Source: CSP1-5 sp964348275
Lineage (GTDB): Bacteria > Methylomirabilota > Methylomirabilia > Methylomirabilales > CSP1-5
Direction: 5' to 3'
Assembly (NCBI GenBank): GCA_964348275.1
Contig: CAYGBT010000001.1
Coordinates: 1-64,000, forward strand
DNA: 64,000 nt
Positions 47,041 to 56,167 of this stretch are shown here, in pieces; the stretch's first letter is position 1, and each line of letters starts with the position of its first letter. A program made the position numbers and the translations under genes. The notes under the pieces are model-generated. The model saw nothing but the letters and a program-made list of their open reading frames with translations, was not told the origin of the DNA and made no database searches.

Positions 47041-47165
47041 CTCGGCTCTGACGTCAACCATTTGGTGAATCTTTGCTTGACACACTCGTCGCTAGAGACC
47101 ATGTTACTTTTTTTTAGCCGCCTATTCTGAAAGAAGTCACAGACAACGCGGAGGAGGATTCCTCC

Positions 47166-47750
47166 ATGGCTGACGTGAATAACAGGGGACCAAAGATGCC
47201 GGACGCGAGCGAGCCATTCGACCAGGCATTGATCGCTGTCGCGAACCAAATCCGGGAGGATTCGAATCTCGAGTCTTCCGACGACCTCACGGAGGCGGCG
47301 GTAATCGTTTTGAGCGAGATCATTTCATCCACTCTTGAGGGGGCCGGAACGGAGCACGTGCCTCATCCAGACAGTGCCACGATTGAGACAGCATCACGTG
47401 CCGCGTGCTTCATGGCCGCGTGTCTCACTGGATTGTTTGTCAGCCTGAAAAATCAAGGTATCCAGCTTGATGTTCCGGCTGTCTTTACTCGTGCTGGTTT
47501 CTCGGTATTTCAGTGGTATAGCCCGCACGAGGAGGCGGCGATCATCTTGTCTGGTGGAGATGCCTTCAAGAAGCTTATCGAAGCATCATCTGACCATCCA
47601 AATGTCCGAGAATGGATAGCAGATGTGGAGGGATTAACCGCCGCATACGTGCTCACGCGCGACAGCAATTACATATCGCTCCTCTCTAAGGAGTACCTCT
47701 CTCTCTGGCAAGCCCGCGATAAAGGCCTGGATCAGGGAACGGAAAAGTAG
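47166..47750 (+). CDS. Hypothetical cytoplasmic protein
   Basis: A 194-residue acidic, mainly helical protein without signal or membrane segments. GGAGGA lies about 7 bp before the ATG. Noticeable stretches are DDLTEAAVIVLSEIISSTLE and the C-terminal SLLSKEYLSLWQARDKGLD. No family recognised. A TTGACA about 87 bp upstream could be a -35 element, but no good -10 is in place. The next small gene begins 57 bp downstream. Confidence 0.6.
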   Translation: MADVNNRGPKMPDASEPFDQALIAVANQIREDSNLESSDDLTEAAVIVLSEIISSTLEGAGTEHVPHPDSATIETASRAACFMAACLTGLFVSLKNQGIQLDVPAVFTRAGFSVFQWYSPHEEAAIILSGGDAFKKLIEASSDHPNVREWIADVEGLTAAYVLTRDSNYISLLSKEYLSLWQARDKGLDQGTEK

Positions 47751-47807
47751 GCTGTAGCAGGAGGCGGCGTGATTGCAATCTAAGCCGGTCCACAAGGCGA
47801 GGTCAAG

Positions 47808-48098
47808 GTGGTAGGGTTGAGCCCCGCGACTTGGGAGAAGGTCCAGCAGGTTTTCTTTTCAGAAAAGCAAGCGGAGGCTGCTCGCATCTTGGTCAGCGAA
47901 TGCGGCAACGGCCTTCCCTTTTGTCAAGATATGGATGAGTACGGGCTCGAGCGAATACGGTTTGCCGTTCTCAAGTTGAGTGGGGGGAACATTGACACGC
48001 TTCGTCATTGGGTTCAAGTTGCCAAAATCGATTGGCGCGATGTGCTCATGGCAGCAGGGTTCGGACATTCGCCCACGGCGCATACAGAATGGCGCTGA
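47808..48098 (+). CDS. Hypothetical small protein
   Basis: A 96-residue protein starting at GTG. It is helical with a Trp-rich C-terminus (TLRHWVQVAKIDWRDVLMAA) and a conserved-looking CGNGLPFCQDMDEYGLERIR. No domain recognised. It ends 22 bp before the frameshifted cupin gene. Confidence 0.55.
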   Translation: MVGLSPATWEKVQQVFFSEKQAEAARILVSECGNGLPFCQDMDEYGLERIRFAVLKLSGGNIDTLRHWVQVAKIDWRDVLMAAGFGHSPTAHTEWR

Positions 48099-48120
48099 CG
48101 ACACGGACAGGGAGGCCAAA

Positions 48121-48425
48121 GTGAGACAAGACGCTGTCAAAGTGGATCCCAAGCATTACACGGTCGAACTCGAGAATGAGCTGGTTCGGGTGCTTCGAAT
48201 CAGGTACGGTCTCCGCGAGAAATCCGTGATGCACGGGCATCCGGCAAGCTTGGGTGTCCATCTGACAGATGCGCACGTCCGGTTTACGTTGCCGGATGGC
48301 AAGACGGAGGAACTCTGCTGAAGGCTGGGGAGGTACAATCATATCCGGCAGGCGAACACTTGCCGAAGAACTTGAGCGATCAGCCGCTCGAGCTCGTTTT
48401 CATAGAGTTTAAGGGCAAGGTGTAA
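48121..48425 (+). pseudogene. Small cupin gene with a frameshift
   Basis: The first frame (VRQDAVKVDPKHYTVELENE, then LVRVLRIRYGLREKSVMHGH, then VRFTLPDGKTEEL) stops at 48319-48321. From about 48305 another frame continues with LLKAGEVQSYPAGEHLPKNL and SDQPLELVFIEFKGKV to TAA at 48423-48425. Joined, this is a complete ~100-residue cupin of the type with MHxHP and VRFTxPDGK motifs. A single-base indel, natural or a sequencing error, explains it. Confidence 0.78.
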
Positions 48426-48450
48426 AGTAAAACGGGGAAGAGGGCCATTC

Positions 48451-48966
48451 ATGACGGGGGAACAGGATCAAACCCCTTCCATCCCGGCTCAGGGACCTCC
48501 CGTCCAGTTAGCGGACCGCGCGAATGTCATCGCGCTGCCGCCCCTGATCTACCTCACGTTCATCCTGATTGGGGTGGGCCTCCACTTCATTTGGCCGATC
48601 CCGATCCTGCCCAGCTCGGCGGCGAGGTGGCTGGGCAGGGCGGTCATTTCGCTGAGCCTCGCAGGTGGAGTTCTGACGGCCCGTGAGTTCCGACGTTGGA
48701 AGACATCGTTTCGGTCGGACCGACCCACGACCAGTATCATTCAGACGGGGCCATTCCGGTACACCCGCAACCCGTTCTACCTGGCGGCCAGCGCCTTGCA
48801 TGCCGGAATCGCGCTGCGCGTGAACAGTTTTTGGGTCCTCGCGATGTTGGTCCCGACACTCGTCGTGGTCACCAAGGGTGTCATCGAGCGAGAAGAGGAG
48901 TACTTGGAGCGCAAATTCGGATCAGAGTATCTCAGATACAAGCAGTCGGTCCGTCGTTGGTTCTAA
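48451..48966 (+). CDS. Isoprenylcysteine-methyltransferase-like membrane protein
   Basis: A 171-residue integral membrane methyltransferase (ICMT/PEMT-like). Helices include PLIYLTFILIGVGLHFIWPI and LGRAVISLSLAGGVLTA. The SAM-binding signature is TGPFRYTRNPFYLAASALHA and the closing motif is EREEEYLERKFGSEYLRYKQ. Bacterial members methylate diverse small substrates; prenylcysteine is not implied. Stand-alone gene. Confidence 0.9.
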   Translation: MTGEQDQTPSIPAQGPPVQLADRANVIALPPLIYLTFILIGVGLHFIWPIPILPSSAARWLGRAVISLSLAGGVLTAREFRRWKTSFRSDRPTTSIIQTGPFRYTRNPFYLAASALHAGIALRVNSFWVLAMLVPTLVVVTKGVIEREEEYLERKFGSEYLRYKQSVRRWF

Positions 48967-49195
48967 GCCGCTCTAGGAGGCCTCCCCGCGTGGTGAAGCT
49001 GGTCCGCCAAGCAAGATCAGCCAGGGGGGGCTCCTCTTCATATTGTCCCTCGCCTTATCTTCCGACCCCGTTTACCTCCCTTTCCCACTTACTCATATCT
49101 CGGGTACCCCTTGAACCCTTTGGCCTGCTCCTATATGCTACCGTTTGAATGAGCGGGGGTGAGGGCCCCGCACTGCATCATGAGAGGAGGACGTT

Positions 49196-49543
49196 TTGCG
49201 GTTGTTTTGGATAATACTTGTCGGGTTAGTTCTCTTCGGGGTCGGTTGTGATCAGGAATCTGAGCACCAAACCGAGCGAAGACAGAAGCGAGACATGACA
49301 CAAGAGTCGGCGGAGATAGCCAAAGTGAAAGTTGACCGAGGGGGGACGATTTATCTTAACGGAAAGACTGTGAGTATCGAAGAGCTGAAACAGGAGTTCG
49401 GCCGGCTAAAGCAGACCAACGGCACGGTCTGGTATTTTCGAGAGAACTCGCAGGGGGAACCGCCCGCGCAGGCGCTGGCCGTCATCCAGGCCATTGTCGA
49501 TGCGAAGCTCCCCGTGAGGCTACTGGAGAAAGACTTCGATTAG
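49196..49543 (+). CDS. Lipoprotein with ExbD-like domain
   Basis: A 115-residue protein starting at TTG, chosen because GAGAGGAGG ends 5 bp upstream and the product then begins with a lipoprotein signal (LVLFGVGC18). After a charged linker, GGTIYLNGKTVSIEELKQEF and AQALAVIQAIVDAKLPVRLL match the periplasmic fold of ExbD/TolR. The membrane helix of ExbD is replaced by a lipid anchor and no ExbB is nearby, so a proton-driven role is unlikely. Confidence 0.78.
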   Translation: MRLFWIILVGLVLFGVGCDQESEHQTERRQKRDMTQESAEIAKVKVDRGGTIYLNGKTVSIEELKQEFGRLKQTNGTVWYFRENSQGEPPAQALAVIQAIVDAKLPVRLLEKDFD

Positions 49544-49594
49544 GATAACTGGACGCCAGGTCGTTGCGTGCGATGAATCAGAATAGAGGCGAAA

Positions 49595-50011
49595 ATGATA
49601 TCTTTACTTGGCCTGGTTACCATCGTGGTGGTTATCATATTTGTGTTTGCGAATCGTCTTGGGACAACCGATGAGTGTGAGTATCCCGACTCACTCAGGG
49701 TTGGAACTGTAATGATCGAATTCTCAAAAATTGATAAGACCTGTTATGTTGTGAGCCTCCTCTCGGTGCTGACCGGTGTTGCCACCGGTATTCTACTTCT
49801 CTGGGGACCGAAGGACTCAGAGCTGGCATGGAAGCTACTTGGCACTTCTATTATCCTATTTGTGGGATCCATATTTACACTGCAACTGAATCGGTTGATG
49901 CGTGGCTCCCGCAAAAGCAGCTCGACGGAGCAACAAATAGGGCGCCGGGGGTCTTTCATGAATGACAAGACGGATTGGGGTAGGTCGTGGACCGATCTAC
50001 AAAGGACATAG
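49595..50011 (+). CDS. Hypothetical membrane protein
   Basis: A 138-residue protein with three hydrophobic segments: residues 3-19 (SLLGLVTIVVVIIFVFA), about 52-70 (VVSLLSVLTGVATGILLLWG) and about 80-97 (LGTSIILFVGSIFTLQL). A polar tail follows. GAGGCGAAA-type purines precede the ATG. Composition is AT-richer than its neighbours. No family recognised. Confidence 0.6.
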   Translation: MISLLGLVTIVVVIIFVFANRLGTTDECEYPDSLRVGTVMIEFSKIDKTCYVVSLLSVLTGVATGILLLWGPKDSELAWKLLGTSIILFVGSIFTLQLNRLMRGSRKSSSTEQQIGRRGSFMNDKTDWGRSWTDLQRT

Positions 50012-50036
50012 ATGGTCTACGAAGGGAGTCCGAGGT

Positions 50037-50426
50037 ATGTGGTGGAGTGAGACGGCGCAAATTTTCATCGTGCTTGCGGCTGTCACGACTATGGCGCGGC
50101 CAAGTCTAGCCCTGGATACCAGCCAGCTTCGACGAATCAGCGAATTAACTGAATCGACGCTTAGGACAGAAGGGGCTAACGTTTCAACCGAAGATCAGGC
50201 ACAGAAGATAGCTGTCCAAGCCTACTTCAAAAAGATGGGTGGGTTGCGTGCATTGGAAACGGCCAAGGTGGTTTCCAATCATCGGTTGGGCGTTCAGATC
50301 AGGGGACTTGCAAGAAAAGGAGATCGGGTGTGGGAAGTACGGATTTACGGAGTCCGCGATCTCAGTGCAGTCATTTGGGTCCATTCTCAGTCGGCGAAAA
50401 CTTTCTTTCTTATCCCAAGAGAGTAG
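50037..50426 (+). CDS. Exported hypothetical protein
   Basis: A 129-residue protein. The ATG at 50037 overlaps no gene and is chosen over the longer frame from 49962 because it gives a signal peptide (IFIVLAAVTTMARPSLAL). The mature part contains SELTESTLRTEGANVSTEDQ and KGDRVWEVRIYGVRDLSAVI, a PepSY-like or similar small alpha/beta pattern. Function unknown. The gap to 50721 shows no gene. Confidence 0.62.
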   Translation: MWWSETAQIFIVLAAVTTMARPSLALDTSQLRRISELTESTLRTEGANVSTEDQAQKIAVQAYFKKMGGLRALETAKVVSNHRLGVQIRGLARKGDRVWEVRIYGVRDLSAVIWVHSQSAKTFFLIPRE

Positions 50427-50721
50427 GAAAGCAATGAAAGAGGGTCAGCATCTATTATAGATGCGGGCCACTATGTCAAGGTATAGCCCGTACAGGAAAT
50501 AGGCTGCGGAATTTTACCCGGTTTACTTTCGTCGAGAGTGCGAGGAGAACCACCTGGACTCCGGAGTCCAGAGGTTCGATGCGTATCGATTCTATTTGAC
50601 CAAGGGGATGCGTATCGCGAGCCATTACTTCAGCATTACAATTGAAGCACGCGCAGTTTAATACCCGGCTGAAACCTGCCGCGCCCTTCGTATACATTTT
50701 TGCATTCTGTGATGGTCTAAC

Positions 50722-51975
50722 ATGGACCTATTTACCATTCTTGCGATTCTCATCACGCTGGCCGCCGTGTTTAGCTACCTGAATCACCGCTACATTGGCT
50801 TGCCGGTCACCATTGGCGTCATGCTCATCGCACTCGTGATGTCCTTGATGCTCAACCTATTGGGCTCGTTCGGGCTCGGCCTCAAGCAGCAGGCAGAGCT
50901 GTTGCTGGGCAGCGTCGACTTCAGCAAAACCTTGCTGCATGGGATGCTCAGCTTCCTCTTGTTTGCCGGCGCGCTGCACATCGACATCAATGATCTGACA
51001 GAGCTGAAATGGAGTATCGGCTCCCTGGCAACGGTTGGAACCCTTGTGTCGACGTTCCTCGTCGGTATGCTCACGTGGTTGGTGCTAGGCGGGTTTGGGA
51101 TTGAATTGTCGTATATCTACTGCCTGCTGTTCGGTGCGCTCATCTCACCGACCGATCCGATTGCAGTACTGGGCATTCTGAAAACCGCTGGCGCGCCGAA
51201 AAGTCTTGAGATGAGAATCACAGGTGAATCCTTGTTCAATGATGGAGTGGGCATCGTCATCTTCCTTGTCATCTTGGAGATGGCTACCGGAAGCCACGCG
51301 ATCAGTGCCGGCCACATCGGGTTGCTATTTCTTCAGGAGGCGATAGGGGGTGCCCTGTTCGGGTTAGCACTTGGCTACTTAGCTTACCGGATGCTCAAGA
51401 GCGTAGACAACTACCAGGTCGAAATCCTCATCACGCTTGCCCTGGTCGCGGGGGGCTATGGGCTGGCCGACTCGCTGCATCTCTCGGGTCCCATTGCTAT
51501 CGTCATTGCAGGTCTCCTGATCGGAAACCGGGGTCGGCTGTTCGGCATGTCGGCGGAAACACGGGCTCACTTGGATGTCTTCTGGGAACTGGTTGACGAA
51601 ATCCTCAACGCCGTGTTGTTCGTGCTGTTGGGCCTCGAGATACTGGTACTCACGTTCACGGAGCAGTACCTGTTGGCAAGCTTGCTCATTATCCCGCTGG
51701 TACTCTTTTGCCGGTTCGTCGCCATCGGGATCCCGGTCACAGTGCTTCGTTCTTTTCGAACGTTCAGTCCAGGAGCGGTCCGGATCATGACGTGGGGTGG
51801 TCTTCGGGGGGGAATCTCCGTTGCACTTGCGCTTTCCCTGCCACCCGGCCGTGAGCGGGACGTTATTCTGGCGATCACCTATACCGTGGTGGTCTTTTCT
51901 ATCGCGGTACAGGGGCTCACGCTTGAGAGGCTTGTGAAGGGGACGATGCGTGCGCACGCGGTAGAATGGGTGTGA
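50722..51975 (+). CDS. Na+/H+ antiporter, CPA1 (NhaP/NHE) family
   Basis: A 417-residue inner-membrane antiporter with about 12 helices. Ion-site signatures LLFGALISPTDPIAVLGILK and ITGESLFNDGVGIVIFLVIL are complete, including the ND pair; MTWGGLRGGISVALALSLPP is the conserved C-terminal motif. Exchanges Na+ (or K+) for H+ to control pH and salt. No long cytoplasmic tail. Single gene with no visible regulator. Confidence 0.95.
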   Translation: MDLFTILAILITLAAVFSYLNHRYIGLPVTIGVMLIALVMSLMLNLLGSFGLGLKQQAELLLGSVDFSKTLLHGMLSFLLFAGALHIDINDLTELKWSIGSLATVGTLVSTFLVGMLTWLVLGGFGIELSYIYCLLFGALISPTDPIAVLGILKTAGAPKSLEMRITGESLFNDGVGIVIFLVILEMATGSHAISAGHIGLLFLQEAIGGALFGLALGYLAYRMLKSVDNYQVEILITLALVAGGYGLADSLHLSGPIAIVIAGLLIGNRGRLFGMSAETRAHLDVFWELVDEILNAVLFVLLGLEILVLTFTEQYLLASLLIIPLVLFCRFVAIGIPVTVLRSFRTFSPGAVRIMTWGGLRGGISVALALSLPPGRERDVILAITYTVVVFSIAVQGLTLERLVKGTMRAHAVEWV

Positions 51976-52045
51976 TCGTGAGGCTACGCCGCAGGGCACA
52001 ATGGTGTAGGCGTTACGCTTGAAGTGGAGGGGAGAGGAGGATATC

Positions 52046-52363
52046 ATGATGATTACGGCATTGGTGCAGATTAAACCATCCGTCCCCTTAACGCGGGACA
52101 AGGCCCAAGAAATCTTCTCGAATGTTGCGCCCAGGTTCCGTGACGTTCCGGGATTGATCCGGAAATACTTTTTGCGATCTGAGGATGGCGGGATCGTTGG
52201 AGGCGTGTACCTCTGGAAATCTCGAGCAGATGCAGACCGGTTCTATGACGGTGGCTTCAGGCAATCCATTTTCGAACGGTATGGCTCTGAACCGTCCGTG
52301 ACTTATTTCGAAAGTCCAGTTGTCGTTGACAACCTCGAAGGCGAAACGATCACCGCCGGGTGA
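52046..52363 (+). CDS. YdhR-like monooxygenase-fold protein
   Basis: A 105-residue dimeric alpha-beta barrel protein of the YdhR/antibiotic-biosynthesis-monooxygenase type: MITALVQIKP, APRFRDVPGLIRKYFLRSED and GGVYLWKSRADADRFYDGGF. GGAGAGGAGG ends 5 bp before the ATG at 52046, so the frame extension from 52019 is rejected. Many relatives have no proven oxygenase activity. Next to a DinB-fold gene. Confidence 0.85.
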   Translation: MMITALVQIKPSVPLTRDKAQEIFSNVAPRFRDVPGLIRKYFLRSEDGGIVGGVYLWKSRADADRFYDGGFRQSIFERYGSEPSVTYFESPVVVDNLEGETITAG

Positions 52364-52429
52364 GCGGAATTGGATGCCGTCACTTTCCGGCAATTCGGTC
52401 GTGATGACGATTCTGAGGAGACTTTGTCT

Positions 52430-52960
52430 ATGAATCAGGGTGGCATAAGCCCTTTTCTGATCCAGGAACTCCCCGGGTTCGCGCCACAGATTAGCGGACT
52501 GGTGGTGATGATGAACTATGCACGGTACACAACCCTTGCAGCGGTGCAGGGCCTCACGACCAATGAACTCGATTACCTGCACGACGCCCAAAGCAACACG
52601 ATTGCTTCTCTCTTGGGTCATATCGCCGCGGTTGAGCTGGCATATCAGGTTGATACGTTTGAGCGTCGAGGTCTTACGGCCAAGGAGAGACAGCAGTGGG
52701 GCGCGTTCTTGGAGCTTGGGGAAAAGGCACGGAGAGACATTCGAGGGCACCCCCTCGACTATTACTTGCAGGTGCTGAGCGATGTCCGCGAGAAAACAGT
52801 GAGCGAGTTGGCCAGGCGGACTGACGATTGGCTATATGAGCAGACTCCATTTTGGGGCTACCAGCCAGCCAATAATTACTTCAAGTGGTTTCACGTCTTC
52901 GAGGACGAGATCAATCATCGGGGCCAAATCCGGTGGCTTCGCAAGCGCCTGCCAAGATGA
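52430..52960 (+). CDS. DinB-family metal-binding four-helix protein
   Basis: A 176-residue DinB-like protein. The ATG at 52430 is preferred (GAGGAG 9 bp upstream) over 52370. Putative metal His residues are in SLLGHIAAVELAYQ and in FHVFEDEINHRGQIRWLRKR, matching the three-His pattern of the fold. Families include thiol transferases and uncharacterised stress proteins; no relation to the polymerase DinB. Confidence 0.86.
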   Translation: MNQGGISPFLIQELPGFAPQISGLVVMMNYARYTTLAAVQGLTTNELDYLHDAQSNTIASLLGHIAAVELAYQVDTFERRGLTAKERQQWGAFLELGEKARRDIRGHPLDYYLQVLSDVREKTVSELARRTDDWLYEQTPFWGYQPANNYFKWFHVFEDEINHRGQIRWLRKRLPR

Positions 52961-52969
52961 ACGGCGGGG

Positions 52970-54376
52970 ATGGGACAGACTAGTTCCAGTTGGCCGACAC
53001 AGATCGCGAGCTTCTTTGTAAGTGATATCGATTGGTCAAACGTTCCCATGGCATTCTTGATCAACATCCGGATTTCAGCATTCGTAGTCACTTTGGCACC
53101 GTGGCTGTCTGGTCGCCTTTCGAGCGTCGCTGCTGCCGAGCCTGTCATTCGGAGGTCAAACCTGGAGAGTCTCAGGAAGCTTCTGCAACTCCTCTTGATC
53201 TTTCTACCCGCTGTCCTGGTCGCCGCTTGTCAAGAGACAGCACCCCCGGTTGATGTCTCGGGAGCCGCATGCGTCGAGCGGCTTGAAAGCGGGCTATTTG
53301 AAGGTGTGATGAGCGTTGGTCACCGTATTGCGCCTTATATCCTCGCGCAGCGGATGGTGAACTACGACGTTCCCGGTGTGAGCATCGCCGTGATCAACGA
53401 CGACGAAGTGGAGTGGACGAAAGGGTACGGAATGGCGGATGTGAAGTCCGGGGCGCCCGTGACATCGCACACGCTTTTTCAGGCAGCCTCCATCAGTAAG
53501 CCGGTTACGGCGATGGCGGCGTTAAAATTTGTTCAGGACGGCTTCCTCGACTTTGACGAAGATGTGAACGTCAAGCTCACGAGTTGGAAGGTGCCGTCTA
53601 ACGAACTCACAAAACAGGCTCCGGTCACGCTTCGCGGGATTCTAGGTCATACGGCAGGCCTCACAGTGAGCGGGTTTCCGGGCTATGCCCGCGGAGCCAA
53701 GCTGCCGAAGTTGACGGAGGTGCTCAGTGGCGGAGGCCTGTCGAATACCGGGGCGATTCGGGTAGAGACCCGGCCCGGGTCTCTGTGGCGCTACTCAGGT
53801 GGGGGATACACGGTTCTCCAACAACTCCTGGTGGATGTTGCCGGAAAGCCTTTCCCCGAGATCATGGCAGAGACGGTCCTTCGTCCACTCGGGATGTTGG
53901 AGAGTACATTCGAGCAGCCTCTTCCAAAGCCCAGGCATCGCACGGCGGCCTCTGGGCATAATTCGAGTGGAGAAAGAGTCGAAGGCGACTGGTATGTATA
54001 CCCGGAAATGGCCGCTGCTGGGTTATGGACCACACCAACGGACCTTGCTCGGTTTGCATTAGAGGTGCAGAGGTCGCTTCGGGGAGAGGCAAACTACGTC
54101 CTCTCCTCAGAGTTGACCCGGCGGATGGTTGACCCAGGCCTCGGCGACTGGGGGCTTGGCTTTTTGGTAGAGGGCAATGGCGCGCGATTCTCGCACCAAG
54201 GTGTGAACAGGGGCTTTCGGGCCTCCCTGGTTGCCCTCACCGAGCACGGGAAGGGAGCCGTGATCATGATGAACAGTGACCGGGGTTCAGCCCTTGCCCA
54301 AGAGATCTTGCTAATGATTGCGCAAGCGTGTGGCTGGCCCGAGCAGGTAGAAAGAGGTTCAGGCCTTGAATCTTGA
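52970..54376 (+). CDS. Serine hydrolase, class C beta-lactamase fold
   Basis: Up to 468 residues; the start is uncertain (ATG 52970, ATG 53048, or later near the lipobox VLVAACQE). Catalytic motif S174-I-S-K177 in AASISKPVTA, the Tyr loop YSGGGYTVLQQ and the third motif FSHQGVNRGF are all present, with DVPGVSIAVINDDEVEWTKG as the family opening. Members act as esterases, peptidases or penicillin-recognising enzymes in the periplasm; a lipid-anchored esterase is likely, antibiotic resistance is not implied. Confidence 0.92.
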   Translation: MGQTSSSWPTQIASFFVSDIDWSNVPMAFLINIRISAFVVTLAPWLSGRLSSVAAAEPVIRRSNLESLRKLLQLLLIFLPAVLVAACQETAPPVDVSGAACVERLESGLFEGVMSVGHRIAPYILAQRMVNYDVPGVSIAVINDDEVEWTKGYGMADVKSGAPVTSHTLFQAASISKPVTAMAALKFVQDGFLDFDEDVNVKLTSWKVPSNELTKQAPVTLRGILGHTAGLTVSGFPGYARGAKLPKLTEVLSGGGLSNTGAIRVETRPGSLWRYSGGGYTVLQQLLVDVAGKPFPEIMAETVLRPLGMLESTFEQPLPKPRHRTAASGHNSSGERVEGDWYVYPEMAAAGLWTTPTDLARFALEVQRSLRGEANYVLSSELTRRMVDPGLGDWGLGFLVEGNGARFSHQGVNRGFRASLVALTEHGKGAVIMMNSDRGSALAQEILLMIAQACGWPEQVERGSGLES

Positions 54377-54427
54377 AAGTATGCCCTAAGACGAGAGAGT
54401 GCCTGACCGGGAAGACGGAGGCAAGCG

Positions 54428-54736
54428 ATGGACATAGAGAAGTGGGATGCAGTGCGAGATGGTCCACTCTCCGAGAGCGCGATGCGGCAAAAATTGGAGC
54501 AGCGGGGCTATCGAGTTACGCGCTATATCTACCGCCCAGGGACAATATTTCCTGAACACACACACGGCGTTGACAAGATCGATGGGGTGCTCTCTGGCCG
54601 ATTTCGCATGACAATGGAGGGTCAGGAAGCGATCCTTGAAGCGGGCGATTGTCTCACCGTGCCGCGTGGTGCCGTGCACAGCGCTGAGGTCGTCGGGGAT
54701 GAGCCTGTCGTGAGCCTGGACGCGATTAAGGGGTAG
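54428..54736 (+). CDS. Cupin-domain protein
   Basis: A 102-residue single-domain cupin: PGTIFPEHTHGVDKIDGVLS (metal motif 1) and LEAGDCLTVPRGAVHSAEVV (motif 2). Compact, with no extra domain. The next gene follows after 8 bp, so the two are likely co-transcribed. Function cannot be read from sequence. Confidence 0.88.
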   Translation: MDIEKWDAVRDGPLSESAMRQKLEQRGYRVTRYIYRPGTIFPEHTHGVDKIDGVLSGRFRMTMEGQEAILEAGDCLTVPRGAVHSAEVVGDEPVVSLDAIKG

Positions 54737-54744
54737 GCTTGCGG

Positions 54745-55083
54745 ATGGGACTTCGGACGGAGGCAGGGAAGTTGATTGCGACGCTGGAATCTGTTGCAAC
54801 TGGACTTGCCGAATTTCGCGGATCGTCCGTCCAGATGGAATACACGAGGCACTTGCACCGCAGATTACTCCCACTCATAGGAGAGCTGCGAGACCATATT
54901 GCTGCGAAGTCTGAACGATCTGAGGCTTTGCGAACCATGGCCGAGATCAAAGAGGTCATGTGCGAGGTAAGCGGAGCCGCTACCAAGGGAGAAATGACGG
55001 TAGGTGAGGCAGGGATCCTTGATACGTTCTGGCACCTCTCCACAATTTTCCAGGAACAACGCTATCGTAATGAGGACTTCTGA
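54745..55083 (+). CDS. Hypothetical helical protein
   Basis: A 112-residue protein without signal or membrane segments, helical throughout (TEAGKLIATLESVATGLAEF, RDHIAAKSERSEALRTMAEI, ILDTFWHLSTIFQEQRYRNE). A TTG at 54739 is also possible as a start. No family recognised. Follows the cupin closely. Confidence 0.6.
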   Translation: MGLRTEAGKLIATLESVATGLAEFRGSSVQMEYTRHLHRRLLPLIGELRDHIAAKSERSEALRTMAEIKEVMCEVSGAATKGEMTVGEAGILDTFWHLSTIFQEQRYRNEDF

Positions 55084-55163
55084 CAGTAAATGGCCCATGA
55101 ATGAAACAAGCGAATGTTCGTTAGACCGGGAAACCACAGAAGACAGATGACCGGGAAGAGGAA

Positions 55164-56045
55164 ATGAACAGCGAGCACAGAATAAAGATTGCGTTTTTGG
55201 GAATCGGACTCATGGGACAGCCAATGGCGGAACGCCTCCTGGCCTCAGGGCACGAGGTCGTCGTCTACAACCGCACCCAGGAGAAGGTAGAGCCGTTACG
55301 GTCGAAAGGGGCCGCAATCGCGAAGCAGCCTAGCGAGGCCATCCGCTTGGCCCAATGCGTGATCCTGATGCTAGCCGACGCCGAGGCGATCCGGCAGGTC
55401 CTGTTATCGGAAAACGCCCGAGAAGCGCTCGTCGGGCGCACAGTCATCCAAATGGGGACCATCGGGCCCCGTGAAAGTGAGGGGTTCCAGCAAGACGTTG
55501 TGGGGGCCGGGGGCGAGTATCTGGAAGCGCCGGTCTTGGGGAGTATCCCCGAGGCGCAGGCAGGGAACCTGATCGTGATGGTCGGGGCCTCCTCTGAGCA
55601 ATTTGAACGATGGTCGGGTCTTCTCCGGTGCTTTGGTCCGACTCCTCGTCTCATTGGGCCAGTGGGACAGGCGGCGGCCGCCAAGCTAGCTCTCAACCAA
55701 CTGATCGCTTCGCTGACGGCCGCGTTTGTGCTCAGTATCGCCCTTGTTGTCCGTGGTCAGATCCCGGTGGACACGTTCATGGCAATCTTGCGCGAGAGCG
55801 CGTTGTACGCTCCGGCCTTCGACAAGCGACTGTTGCGCCTATTAAACCGGGACTATGGAAACCCTAACTTTCCCACGCGACATTTGTTGAAAGACGTCGA
55901 CTTGTTTCTACGCGAAGCAAGTCATTTGGAGCTCGAGGCGGGCGCCCTCGAAGGCCTCCACACCCTGTTGGAACAGACCCTGGAAAAGGGTTGGGGGGAT
56001 GCGGATTATGCGGCGTTGTTCGACGTGGTAAATCCGCACACATGA
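55164..56045 (+). CDS. 3-hydroxyisobutyrate-dehydrogenase-family reductase
   Basis: A 293-residue beta-hydroxyacid dehydrogenase. The Rossmann motif GIGLMGQPMAERLLASGHEV ends in an Asn-Arg (YNRT), typical of NADPH use in glyoxylate/succinic semialdehyde reductases. QMGTIGPRESEGFQ replaces the usual DMST segment; the catalytic Lys lies in AAAAKLALNQLIASL and LLKDVDLFLREA closes the family set. GAGGAA precedes the ATG. Substrate probably a small aldehyde acid. Confidence 0.9.
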   Translation: MNSEHRIKIAFLGIGLMGQPMAERLLASGHEVVVYNRTQEKVEPLRSKGAAIAKQPSEAIRLAQCVILMLADAEAIRQVLLSENAREALVGRTVIQMGTIGPRESEGFQQDVVGAGGEYLEAPVLGSIPEAQAGNLIVMVGASSEQFERWSGLLRCFGPTPRLIGPVGQAAAAKLALNQLIASLTAAFVLSIALVVRGQIPVDTFMAILRESALYAPAFDKRLLRLLNRDYGNPNFPTRHLLKDVDLFLREASHLELEAGALEGLHTLLEQTLEKGWGDADYAALFDVVNPHT

Positions 56046-56167
56046 GATGGGAGTGGACGACCTGTAGCGCGGAGATCCACCACATTATGCGGCACGCTCT
56101 GCTCCCTAGTACATGAAATAAATACTTTAACAATATCTAGTAACCAGTTGATTAACAAAGACACATT

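Noticed and set aside
47075..47110. TTGACA promoter before the 47166 gene
   Set aside because: The -35 is perfect but no acceptable -10 is found at 16-19 bp, so it is not listed as a feature.
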